Source: Flammula alnicola (taxonomy: Eukaryota; Basidiomycota; Agaricomycetes; Agaricales; Strophariaceae). From it: a DNA stretch of 64,000 bases. Positions 46,456 to 57,739 of the stretch are shown piece after piece. A program made the translations under genes and the position numbers. Below the pieces are notes generated by a model that was not told the origin of the DNA, searched no databases, and was given only the letters and a program-made list of their open reading frames with translations. The stretch's first letter is position 1. Each line of letters opens with the position of its first letter. The stretch is from the NCBI GenBank assembly GCA_015499995.1, contig JADNRV010000079.1:62001-126000 (forward strand). The letters run 5' to 3'.

Positions 46456-47100
46456 ATGGTGCCCACGGAGACCCTACCAATCTCACCCTTAGCACAAGAA
46501 ATCATCAACCTCATCGTCAACGAGGTTGCCTTAGACCCCAACTGACAAGGATTTGCTGGACGCCCTTCGAGCATGCTCTCTCGTTTCCATTTCATTCCCG
46601 CTACCGGAAACACCTCTTTGAATTTCTAGGAGACAAGTCCAGTCAGAAGCGCGCAGGTAGACCCATCAAGGTCCTAGAAAACAAAGCCAACAAAGATTTA
46701 GTGGCGGGAATCAAAGAAGCTATACTTTTGCTTTATGAGCAAACTCGGACTACTGGAGAATTCTGAACAACTGGCTGTAACTCAATATTTTCAGCTGAGC
46801 TTCATTGAACAGTTTCGCGCTTGAGGCGCAGGGATCTGAATTGGATTATTGTTAACACACGCGCAAAGGCCATATTTCTCGCCATATGCTGTAACCCCTC
46901 GCTCAAATCACTACGTGTTATAAATATCTTTAAATTGGATCCAGTTCTCGTAGACGGACAGGTACCTTCCAACAACTTGCGTGAATTGGCGCTTTGCAAG
47001 ATGGGCCCCTGGTATAGCAACCCAGGGCTGCCTCATTGTATCCCGCTCACCTCATTTACCAACTTGATGGCAGTAGAATCACTGGACATGTGAAGCGGGG
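46456..47100 (+). pseudogene. F-box relic in unit 2, first fragment
   Basis: Begins M-V-P-T-E-T-L-P-I-S-P-L-A-Q-E-I-I-N-L-I-V-N-E-V, clearly an F-box N-terminus, then is broken by stops and frameshifts. Blocks such as N-L-R-E-L-A-L-C-K-M-G-P-W match unit 1. Confidence 0.75.
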
Positions 47101-47164
47101 CATATTTATATACCCTTGCTTTTTCTATCTGGTCGTGTCCTACTTCACTACCTCCCTCTCTTAA

Positions 47165-47880
47165 ATGGCGACAACGCAGGCTCTTGGGATGCTCTTCTCA
47201 CAAGAGATTATTAATCTCATTATCGATGAAGTTGCTTCAGGAAGGACCTTGGATGGGAGGTTATCGGGCACTCTCCTAGCCTGCTCTCTGATTTCAAAAG
47301 CATTCTATTGTCAGTCCCAGAAGCATTTCTTCTTCCACATGCAATCTATGGTCGACGTTTACTCAGATACCGCGGCCTGGCTCATAGGCATCCTGGAACA
47401 TCTCGATGACAAGAACCTGTTGTCCATAATTCGATCGATCACAGTTGTCTTCGAGATGAGTTTTCATATGCATCTCACAGAGAAGATGGTTAGCCCGACG
47501 GAAAACCATGTCGTCCCCCTCCTTGAAGTCATAGCGCTCATTAACATCCAGAAAATTTTTCCTTGATACTGACAGCACAAATCGATGGGGATGGAGACTG
47601 AGGTAGTGAATGAGGGAAAGAAGGCAGCACGGCAACAAATCCTTCATATGACCAGTAATCCATTCTTAATTCGTTGATTTTTGCTAGATTGAAGGATGCC
47701 CTTTCGGAGGGCTGGTGATGCTCCAATGGTATGTGCAAAGGTTATGTATTTGAAGATAACTAGTTCGCATAAGTCATCGGATTGAACATGGCATTCATAA
47801 ATGAAATCGGCAGATAGTTGATGTAGAAGAAATGTAACAATTTTTAAGAGGAGAGCGGTTTTGGTACGATCACTGAACCT
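47165..47880 (+). pseudogene. F-box relic of the VLPQEVINLII type, partly inverted
   Basis: On the plus strand 47165-47567 encodes an F-box start (F-S-Q-E-I-I-N-L-I-I-D-E-V-A), A-C-S-L-I-S-K-A-F-Y-C-Q-S-Q-K-H and early LRR. From about 47570 to 47880 the homologous later part of the same gene type (A-S-F-N-L-A-K-I-N-E-L-R-M-D-Y-W-S-Y-E) reads on the minus strand. An inversion has therefore split the relic. Nothing equivalent is at this place in unit 1. Confidence 0.7.
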
Positions 47881-47929
47881 GGCTTGACGACATTATATTT
47901 TTGACGCGACACCGGTGTTTGTGGTTGGG

Positions 47930-48217
47930 TATCGAGCCCAATTTTTTGGCAACATTATTGATAATCATAAGTTACATAAGGGTGGAGAATTCAAGGACGA
48001 AAGGGTTTTGATATTTATGATCAGATAAAATGACTCGACCAGAGTGCTCATCGAAAATTATAACCTTGCATGTGTTGTACAAGGGGATCTCCTTCCGCAA
48101 GACCAGCGGCGGGTGGCCAGATTCAAGACTGAGGTTCGTCTTTTCGGGCCACAAATACCGCAATAAAATCAGAGGAGCTCGCCGTGATGAGATAACAGCT
48201 TGGTTGCACCCAAATGA
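47930..48217 (-). pseudogene. 3' part of transposon-split second-type F-box gene (copy C)
   Basis: Encodes F-G-C-N-Q-A-V-I-S-S to the stop codon, matching the end of copy B. Its upstream part lies beyond the transposon, at 54908-56481. The last G-A (48216-48217) is one copy of the target duplication. Confidence 0.88.
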
Positions 48218-48467
48218 CATCAGGAAAATGTCAGATACCTATGTAGGCTGCATAGACCTATCTAGGTTAAATCTTGCGGTAGGCAACCCCCTACTATATT
48301 GGTCCTCATAGGCTGCTCACTGAATATGCAGGCCAGATTAGGTGTATGTAGGCTCAATCTCGTAGGCAAATTAGGTGGTCTAGGTGATAATGACAATATG
48401 AATTAGCTGCATTATAGGATACGTAGTGAGGGTATAAATATGGATCTAATTAATAGCTGTAACAGAA

Positions 48468-50637
48468 TTACTCGTCATCCGAAAGTACCAGATCTGCCCA
48501 CTCCAGCTTCGCAGCTTCAATCTCGCCATCAGAAATATTTGAGGTCTGAGCGGCGCCTTCCCCGGATACTTTGGCATGCTTTCTAAATAGAGGCATAAGT
48601 ACAGCCGTGCGCAGAGAATCAGAAGAGACATACCGAGCAGCCTTAAGCATATGTGTGAGGAGACGAGGAATAATGTCGGCCTCGCGTGTTTTCTTCTCGA
48701 AATCCATGATGTGGTTGAGATGGGCGCGGTATTTAGCCTTGTAGGCCGTGGCAGTGAAAGGGACGTCGACATGTTCACCAGTGACCCACTCATCGAGATT
48801 GTTTTCTATCTGAGAAGACATTAGATTAGAAATGAAGGTTATGACTCCGAAAATAAGACTTACCACAGTCTGGACGAAAGCAATAGTAGCCATCGAAAGC
48901 ATTCCATCCTCAGAAAACTCAGGGTGTATGGCGCCATCGTCCTCTTTATTCTTGAACCAGATCTTATTAATAAGAGTCTGGATCAGGGGGGCACGAAATA
49001 TCCCTGTTTTCGAGACAGGATCCTGTCCGTAGGCTGTTAGCAGTGATATAACCATACATAGGTGATGGATTACCTTGTAAATAAACCTTCCTCCTTCCAA
49101 AAGCTGTTCGACACTGTCCCGAATCTCACGCTTCGAGCCATGGCTGTCAATCTTATATGCCGATATGAAGTACGGCCTCGAGGTGGTTTTTGCGTACCCT
49201 CTCGCCTGGGAGGCGCGACAAACAATCTACAAAAAAGAATCATCAACACGAAAAATGAATAAATAGCCGAGTTTACATACAAACTTGAAGATATCTTCTT
49301 CGAGCTCAACTCGAAGATTTCGACCAGTACAAACCTCCACCCATGCTTGCTTGACAGTATCGCGGTCGTCAGCACGTTCTGGGAAGGGTTCAACAGCGCC
49401 AATCTGAGCACGGTATATTGAGATCGTCTCCTCAATGATGGATCGCGTCAAGTCGTCGAAGTCGCCCGTGCGAATACGACCACGAGAGCCACTGCCCTCG
49501 ACCTTGACCCGTTTGGTGACAACTGTGGTCTCTGCAGAAGTGGTCGCCGGGGTGTCCTTTCGCTTGTGAACAGCAGGCTGCACGGCTTCGCAGCAGTAGC
49601 TCGGGAAATGAGGGCAGTTTGAGCCTGGGCACTCCGTGGAAAGTTTTCGAGGGCAGGGTGTGCATCCGGGTAACGATAAACAAGAGGCTCACGGCAGGTG
49701 GTCGCCGGCGCAGATGGGGTAAATTCATCGTCCACTGTGAAAGTGAGAATGAGAAGAAACGTAAAAAATGTGAACAAGGAAGGACCGACTTTCAACATCG
49801 TTCACTTGGGATGCGATGAGTAGAAGGATCCATCGCCCCGTCCATATTCTGCTTGAACTTGAGGTGTGTATGGCCCTGCATGCTTGGTGGGCTGTATTGT
49901 ATTATTGAGAGGTTCGGCTGGCAAGAGACCATGGAGGGATAAGCTGTCGAAGAGTTGTCGCCGGCAGCACGTCGAACCAGGGTCTTCGATGTTGCTGGAG
50001 CCAAAATGCGGGGCTGAAATAATTATTAGATTGGAGCAAAGGGAAGAACGATGTGCAATTGCTACTTACCGTCTGAGACTGGGGTTCAGAGCAAATTTCC
50101 CGGTCCATGTTCGGAATGCGATAGACCAAAGTGCGGCCATTGCGTACAGCAGTTTTAATAATGGGAGGGATAGTAACACTCGAAAAAGCCTACATAGCGT
50201 TAGCATTAATTTGTCAGAAAAATGGTAAGTCTCACTGTATGACTTGAAACCGGTTCATTGTCGTCGTCTTCAGACTCAGGTCCCAAATCCTCCTCATCCG
50301 GTGAAAGTTCTTCAAGAGTAGGTCAGAAACGTGAAAAGACGACATCAAGTGTACATTACCTGGTAGTTTCCTCTTGTGGAACCCGTTAATTTCTTCTATG
50401 CGCTGCTCTGACCGAACAGCATCAGTGATTGCTCGCTGTTTGGCAGCCTCATCCTTCTCCTTTTGCTGGGTAACTAGCAGATTAAAAGTTAGCAATGTTA
50501 AAGCAGAGCAATGATATAACAAGAAACTTACGGAGTTGTTGTTGCTTGTTCGTCAATGTTCGTTGACGACCAGATTTTGATGGAGCAGCCGCTGCAGATA
50601 CAGCCTTGCTGGCACTGGCGGGTTTTTTCGGAGGCAT
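48468..50637 (-). CDS. DUF6532-domain protein, transposon cargo
   Basis: Starts at 50637 with a Lys/Ala/Ser-rich N-terminus (M-P-P-K-K-P-A-S-A-S-K), followed by a Gln/Glu-rich coiled-coil-like segment (T-Q-Q-K-E-K-D-E-A-A-K-Q) and an acidic patch. The C-terminal DUF6532 domain has I-S-A-Y-K, G-I-F-R-A-P-L-I-Q-T-L-I, M-L-S-M-A-T-I-A-F-V-Q and L-D-E-W-V-T-G, then an acidic tail ending D-L-V-L-S-D-D-E. At least five short introns; splice choices around 49060 and 48830 were set by frame. DUF6532 proteins are abundant in Agaricomycetes and often lie near Plavaka transposases, so an accessory role in transposition or regulation is plausible but unproven. Confidence 0.72.
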
Positions 50638-50961
50638 GGTAAAATGTTGAGTTTGAAAGGAGTAGAAGGAGTGTGTGGAGTTAGCTTGAATAGTGGAATG
50701 AGCGGAAGGTGATTCGGGTGACCGAGTCTGGACAGAAAACGAGGGCGGTCATGGTGGTTAAGTAGGAAAAGTCTGTGGCAGTGTTGAATTTCTGTTCAAC
50801 AATGTTTTTCGCTGGCGCGATTGCAAACGCGTCGGTAACGTGATTGCGATGCGGAACTTGGAATCATATGCTAATGGAACACCAACCTGCGGAATGAACC
50901 GGTAAGTGGGTAGCCTGAGGCGGCAGGAAAGAAGTACACTTGACGACTTACATTCATCAAC

Positions 50962-53900
50962 ATGCCCTACTGTGGTTTTTGCGGTAAACATTGCCCAACC
51001 ATCCCTGGTCTGAAACGACATATCGACGGCACTCCTCACTGCAAAAAAGCTTCTCGTAAGGAGTTTGGTCAATACGCAAACAGTATCTGGGACAATGTAC
51101 CTGTGAATCCTGGTGATCAGCATCCACAGCCAGATCAGGAGCCAGATCTTCCAATCGAGCCAGAGTTGCCAGATATTCACCTAGAGGAAGACATTCAGGC
51201 TGCGGAAGTAATGCTGCAGGATGAAGATCTCAACCTACCACCACCACAACCACCACAGGATGAACCACAACTGCGTCCCCATTGCGCAACTGTCGAAGAC
51301 GTTCCCGACGACGACGATGCAAGCCAGGATCGTTACATTGAAGAATTCCCTAAGGAATATCTTGCTGGCGCTACATGGGGCAATTGCGAACCGTTGTTCG
51401 AGGCTCTCGATAAGGAGCAGAAAAAGGAAGGCAGTTCTCGCTGGGGCCCATTTGCAGATGAGGCTGAGTGGGGGCTTGCAGAGTGGTTGATTCGAAACGT
51501 CGGGCAGAAGCAGACAGATGCCTTTTTAAAGCTTCCCATTGTGCGAATTTCTTTGGCTCTGCGTAAAAACTGTTTGATTGACAGATCTGATTAAATATAG
51601 ACACAACAACGTACACAACCGAGCTATGGGAGCAATCGAAGCTTCTTAAAGAAGATCGATGAACTTCCGACTCAAGCGGCAGGATGGACATGCGACATCG
51701 TGACATCTCCTGGGAACCAGCTCAATGATGAAGGCGAGCTCATGCCTCCAGAAAGACTTGAACTCTGGAGGCGCGATCCTGTGGAGTGCGTCAAGGAGTT
51801 AATGAGCAATCCTATTCTGAAGGATCATTTGAAATACGCACCAGAACGGCATTTTATGGACAGCGAAGGGAAAGATCGTGTGTTTGATGAGATGTGGACG
51901 GCAGATTGGTGGTGGGATACTCAGGTGAATTTTTTCTCCATCTGTAGTTTACGAAAATGTCGCCTGTAAACCTAGAACATGAGCTAATGATGATTTTATC
52001 AAAGAAAAAGTTACCGATTGGCTCGACAATTGCGCCTCTAATTCTATCATCCGACAAGACTCAACTCTCCCAATTTCCGGCGATAAGAGTGCTTGGCCTG
52101 TCTATCTGACCATCGGAAACATTGCAAAAGCCACGCGAAGAAAACCAACTGCGCACGCCACCGTGCTCATTGGATATCTTCCTGTGGCGAAACTCGACAA
52201 TTTCACGGACGAAACCCGCTCAGTCCAGCGATATCGCCTATTCCACTATTGCATGCGCCGTTTACTTCGTCCTATCATCGCTGCCGGAAACGAGGGAGTT
52301 GACGTTGCCTGCGCTGATAAACGTGTTCGCCGTGTATTCCCAATTCTTGCCGCTTATGTCGCCGATTTTCCTGAGCAATGTCTTGTCGCCTGTTGCAAGG
52401 AGAGCAACTGTCCAGAATGCAGGGTCCCACAAGCTGAGCGTGGAGGATTAGCCAGATTTCCGAGGCGAGAACAAGAACGTACCAAAGTGATTCTTGAACA
52501 GAAAGCAAGTGGGCGCCGAGTTGCGGCCTTCACCAAGGAGGGAATTAGACCAGTCTATAATCCTTTCTGGGCAGACCTTCCACATACCGACATTTTTACC
52601 TGTTTCACTCCCGATATTCTCCATCAGCTTCACAAAGGGGTCTTCAAAGATCACCTTGTCGATTGGTGTCTTCAAATTGCGGGACCAGAGGAGATCGACG
52701 CGCGCTTTCGGAGTATGCCCGGGTACCCAGGGCTCCGACACTTCAAGAATGGCATCTCGTTCGTTTCGCAATGGACTGGTCGTGAGCACAAGGAGATGCA
52801 GCGAATTTTTGCTGGCCTTCTCATCGGAGCTGTTCAACCTGCAGTGCTTCGCACGGCCGTCGCAGTCATTGACTTCATCTACTATTCACAACTTCACGTA
52901 CACACCTCTCAGACCCTGAAATCTCTCCAAAAAGCGCTCGAAACCTTCCACGAAAATAAGGACGTGTTCGTGAGTGAGGGAATCCGCGAACATTTCAACA
53001 TCCCGAAGATCCATGCGATGGTTCATTATGTCGCCGCCATTCAATCCCGCGGTTCTGCAGATGGGTTCAATACTGAGTCTCCGGAACGGCTGCACATCGA
53101 CTATGCCAAGGAAGCGTACCGAGCGAGCAATAAGAAGGAGTACGTCCAGCAGATGACGGTATGGTTGGGAAGACAAGAGGCAGTTGCCCGATTTAGGGCA
53201 TACCTTGATTACATCGCTGCCCGTGATCTTATCTCCGATGGTGACCTCCACGGCTTGGACAGTGACACCCACGATGACGACAATGAGGAGGAGACAGAAG
53301 AACCCGGTGATCTGTCCTCTCAGTCTTCCCACTCTCTTGCTGTAAAGCCCGCCTTCCGTCACACGGACGTCAAGACTCTTGCAACATCTTTCAAAGCCAC
53401 TGATTTTATTCCAACACTCTCTACATATATTCGCCGACTAATCCCTCCTCCAGCTCTTCCTCTGCTTCCCAACCTCGTGGATCGCTTTGATGTATACAAG
53501 CGCATTACGATCCTTCAACCTTCGAACCCGGCAGCCGGATTCCCAGAATCCGTGGACCGACTTCGCGCGACGCCTTCAGTTCCAGCTAAAGGTAGATCAA
53601 AGGCAGTACCCGCACACTTCGATACTGTGCTTGTACGTGTGGCGGAGGCCAACGAGAACCAGCATACAAAAGGGACCTGCCTAGAAGGTCTGTTATTAAT
53701 TCACTAAATTACCCTGTCAGCCTCGTATCTAATGCACATCATGTAGGACTTCGTGTTGCCCAGCTCCGGGCAATCTTTTCGCTTCCAGAGCACCTCCGTC
53801 ACTCTCGTTTGCCCACCCGCCTCGCCTACGTCGAATGGTTCACACCGTTTCGCGCTCCGCATCCTGACTCCGGCCTGTTTCCTGTTACTCGCGCTTCACG

Positions 53901-54099
53901 GAATAATGGACCCGTCACAGAGATTGTCCCACTTGATTCTATCGTTTCCAGCTGTCATCTTATCCCCAGGTTTGGGACCAAGTATCACCCTGCCAAGTGG
54001 GAAAGCGACACCGTCCTCGAGGAGTGCAAATCCTTCTTTTTGAATAAGTATATATATATTCGGAGTTTCTTTGACCTTGAGCAGCATTTACATGTCTAG
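50962..54099 (+). CDS. Plavaka transposase, one apparent frameshift
   Basis: N-terminal C2H2-like finger C-G-F-C-G-K-H-C-x(7)[10 protein letters not shown]. Then an acidic Pro/Gln-rich linker, K-K-I-D-E-L-P, W-W-x-D-T-Q, and [10 protein letters not shown]. The RNase-H-like core carries [34 protein letters not shown] and [11 protein letters not shown]. The C-terminal exon (53748-54099) has A-Y-V-E-W-F-T-P-F. Near 52075 the frame that gives the family motif ends at Q-F and the next motif ([10 protein letters not shown]) is one base out of step. An alternative frame stays open through the segment but has a non-family sequence. Probably an inactivated copy, or a sequencing error. Confidence 0.88.
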
Positions 54100-54212
54100 G
54101 TACTTTAGTAGTGTAACTGATTAATCTACTTGGCCTTTTAATTGGCCCAGCCAGAAGTTTAGACCAACTGAGAGATCAATATGTATATCTCACTACGTAG
54201 TCTACCATAACC

Positions 54213-54813
54213 TAAGGTAGGGGGCATCAGGAACCGGCACCCTTACATAAGCAGACGACGAGCTCGCTATTCCTCAGCCACAAACAATGTTCCCACATTT
54301 CTAAGAACGTAGAATTGAAGCCTTTGAGCATCCTTGCAAGTCTCAGTAGACAGATTTAAAATTAATTAACTTTTGAGCGAGTTATTAGCCATTCTCAGAA
54401 AAATCTAATTTTTTTTCCGAGTGTTTTTTCATGCTTCCCTGTTCATTCCGCAACTTTTTAGATTTTTGACCCCAAGATTTTGCCGCAACTTAGGGTTAGG
54501 GTTCTTATGTAAGCTACTATAATAGGTAAGTCGGCGACTGTCGGCCCGAGCGGTATTGTCTGCCGACAATCCCGCGCTTCAAACACACATCAAGGGCAAG
54601 TCCAGGGAAGAATTCTTCGCATTTAGGGTATTAAAGTGGGCTCAAATACATTTATTTCTAATCCCAGGTAAGTCAAAAAATATTTTCACCCATCCTTGGC
54701 TCAATTATCACTGAAAATACCGCCCAAAATTTTTATTTTTTCTGGAAGGTCAGATTTTGCCGCTTATATAAGCGCTTACATAAGCTAGCCGGTTCCTGAT
54801 GGCCCCTACCTTA
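54213..54813. mobile_element. 601-bp TIR element nested in the Plavaka transposon
   Basis: Begins TAAGGTAGGGGGCATCAGGA and ends with its complement; the 26-bp TIRs differ at one base. No coding capacity. The internal part has ACATAAGC-type inverted words and two TTAGGG copies (54493-54505). The TIR includes CATCAGGAA, the same word as the outer transposon ends, so it may be a non-autonomous relative mobilised by the same transposase. Confidence 0.75.
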
Positions 54814-54907
54814 CAACAGAGCTGAGCAACCTATGTAGACCTACGTAGCCTAATCCGGGCTATGTAAACTAAGTCAGACCTAATGAGGCGGAACGGTTTT
54901 CCTGATG

Positions 54908-56481
54908 GAAGGAATCAACATTGTATGATTTGTGTCAGTTAACTTCATGATACGGATTTGGTTGTCACCAAGCTCCGAATGGGCACGATTTCCACTGCCA
55001 GATGCCCCACCAATGATGAGAGCATAGAATGTTCTGTAATTGAGAAAGAACATATAAGTGGAGCTCGGAGAAAAGAACGGTTCTGACAGTGTTTTCCAAT
55101 GATCATTGGGGGATTCCATTTCTTGCGATGTGCATAATGGCTCCGCAGGCATAGGGTCACGACGACTGGGCCATGTCGTTCGTTCTGGGACTTGAAGGTA
55201 GTCAAAGATGGTCAGGCGCAGTCCGTCATTGAGGCATACTCTGTGACCCGGAAGAAGACGAATGGATTTCTTTGGTAGATATAAAATTAGCGATATCAGC
55301 GATAAACCGATGAATTAATCGCTTACTGGGCACCAAACCCCGGAAATCATGTGCTTTGGATAATTTGCGCCAAGCTCTTGCGCTCGGGTCCAGTCTACGA
55401 CAACAGGGAATGAAAGCAGAGGGTCAAATCGAACCCAGCAGTAGGCAATGTGAGAGCCGAGAAGGGACAGTGACTGAAGGAGGTCAGGAGGTTCCTGGGG
55501 AAATGAAGCAAGGCGCTCGGCAGAGAGTCCGGTGGCATGTTGGTGATGATCGAGTACAAGGGATATGCACCAGACTTGTAAAAGATGCACAGCGGGACTA
55601 CGAAGTACCAGAGTTGTAGGATCGTATGTTGGGGGTGACACCGTTGCTGTTGTTGCTAGGACAATGTTGAACGTCAACAGGTCTGTTGGCGAGGTCTGAG
55701 AATAATCCGGCGACATCTTCACCTGCATGATGAACTTGTCCTCGCCATTGAATGGATTCGGGATTAGCGGCACTTGGACGAGAACCGGTGCGTCGAGATC
55801 CATGTAGTCCAATGTTCCAGCTGGTGTAGCGATTAGCAGCCATCGGCCTCCCTTCACGAGACACATGCGCAAAGGCTTCTCAATCTTCAAATCGCGCTCG
55901 CGAGGGAATCTGTCCTCCGCAGTCCAAGCGATCTCAGAACTTTTCCAACGCAGGAAGACATGTTCCAGCTCTTCGGCGGTATACATCGCTATCGGTCGCT
56001 CCAGTGGAAGGGCCCCTGGGTCGGCCGGCTGCATATGTCTGTTGACAATGTCCGCCCAAATTGGTCTCGCCCTTGAGGCTTCAGAGAGACGTTTGCATGT
56101 CTGATATGTAATAGATATCAGTGAATGAACAAAATCTGTTTATAATATGTCATTTACCTGCCCGACATTTAAGACATCTTGCCACTCTAGCGCCTTCAAA
56201 ATCTCAGTGAGCAATTCCAAGGGCAGCGGGGTGAGTCCGTGAAGGTCTTGTCCGTAGCTAGTCTGGTAGAGATCAGATATACCGTGAGATATTTCTTTTT
56301 AATATGGACGAAAGAAGAGAGAATCTACCAGATAAAATCGAGCTGACGCCCATGCATTACATTTTTGGACCAAAGCCGATGCAACCCTTCCAACTTCAAC
56401 CAAGGGCCTGTTTAGAGGGCGAAGTTCGCGAAGAATGTATGGGTTTAAAGAGTCAATTATCTGTTCAGATCCTCTGGTCAT
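54908..56481 (-). pseudogene. 5' part of transposon-split second-type F-box gene (copy C)
   Basis: About 96% identical to 43600-45170. It includes the N-terminal region, the F-box exon and the long beta-rich exon, and runs to H-T-M-L-I-P-S where the transposon interrupts it. The reading frame continues into the transposon end and stops soon (I-R-K-T-V-P-P-H), so a truncated protein lacking the last ~85 residues would be made if transcribed. Confidence 0.88.
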
Positions 56482-57739
56482 TCTTCGGCTCCAGATGGCC
56501 AGATTACGGATCTAGCTATAGCAGGAGGTCAGCGTTAGCAAAGTTCAAACGTTGGAATGAAACTGAATCTTTATACTTTCTGTAATGTGGGATCACGTGT
56601 TGCACAGACGGGTCTCAGACGTGAGATCAGATTGACAAAATGCAACATAGGAGAATTGAGAATAAATACTGACTAGGAGGACATCGAGGGAGAAAGTGTT
56701 CGGGGTGTTGCACTTTCTGGTGCACTTTCATCCTACGTCGTGATCGATTGATCAATCGATCACCATCGACACCGCTATCGTGACCTACGAAGGATGCTGG
56801 GTGCAGGAGGGGATGCAGGGGTTCTCGCCACAGGGTTGCGACAAGAAGACGAGTCGCGCAAGTACGGCAAAGGAGTTTTTATTTTCAATAAGACAAAAAA
56901 AATGACGACAAGAGAAAGAAAAAAACCAAGTATAAGTGAAGAGTCAAGAAGGTGGAGACCGAGAACCAGCCAGCTAGGTGCGAGTTGAGTCGCAGGGCAG
57001 CATGCAGCGATCGGAGGAGGTAGGAGGGGGCGAGTGGCCCGTAAGGCAGAATAGCTCATGTGCCATCGACGACGACGTATAAGTACGCGCCAATGGCACA
57101 GGCAGGCAGAAGAACATTGGAGCGACAGAGGGAAAAAAGGTGGGCGGGGAGATGGATGGCGGAACGTGGGAGGCGCAGAAAGAAGGAGCGAAAATGTACT
57201 AGGTAGATGATAAGTTAGCGTATGTATGTAGAGTAGGAGTGGTATAAAACGAGGCGTTGGCGGTCGGCGTAGACGTAGATATACTATATAGCAAGCGTAC
57301 ATGGCAAGGGGACGATGGGATAAGATGGAATGTCAGTAAGTATGTATAGGTGTGATGGGTCGTGAAATAAGATAACGTGGGCGATCATGGCGTATGTATG
57401 TAGGTGTTAAATGCGGGTAGTACAGAATGCGATTGCGATGGCAATTTTTGGGATGGGATGGGATGGGTTCTGCGAGTTGAAGTGCAGATGGCTGGATACC
57501 GGATAATAGGACAAGACAGATAAACACAAAGAGACAGAGACAGAAATAGGCAAAAAATTCGTGATGCGAATCTCGTGATTTTTGTAGGCGGTGGGTAAGG
57601 ATACATGCAGACGATGAGAAAAAAAATGTATGAAGCAAGTTGAGACAAGAGGACGCAAGAAAGAGAGAAAGATACCAATCGTTGGGCTGGCGCGCTGGCG
57701 GGTCGACATGCAGTCGAATCGACGCGGCCCTTTCACTTC
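56482..57739. other. End of duplication unit and 3' flank of EMG1
   Basis: Contains the end of unit 2 (to ~56765), then GA- and GGATG-rich sequence (ggatgggatgggatgg near 57450). Long frames on the minus strand are low-complexity Ser/Leu/Pro runs and not credible genes. Confidence 0.5.

Larger units (their letters stand above)
48218..54907. mobile_element. Plavaka-type (CACTA-like, CMC) DNA transposon, 6690 bp
   Basis: Ends are CATCAGGAAAA on the left and TTTTCCTGATG on the right (perfect 11-bp TIR), with GA on both sides (48216-48217 and 54908-54909). The empty site in copy B (cccaaacga-cggg) confirms the boundaries. Subterminal regions carry repeated gtagg/cctac motifs on both sides, likely transposase binding sites. 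It encodes a Plavaka transposase on + and a DUF6532 gene on -, head to head around 50640-50960. A 601-bp TIR element is nested near the right end. Confidence 0.92.
45715..56765. repeat. Tandem duplication, unit 2, expanded by insertions
   Basis: Same order as unit 1: SEC14 3' fragment, F-box relics, second-type F-box gene (copy C), then a tcgattgatca motif. It contains a 171-bp TIR element (46009-46179) and the 6690-bp Plavaka element (48218-54907), both absent from unit 1, so both arrived after the duplication. Confidence 0.8.

Noticed and set aside
54485..54510. Interstitial telomere
   Set aside because: Only two TTAGGG units inside a transposon; too few to indicate a telomere or fusion.
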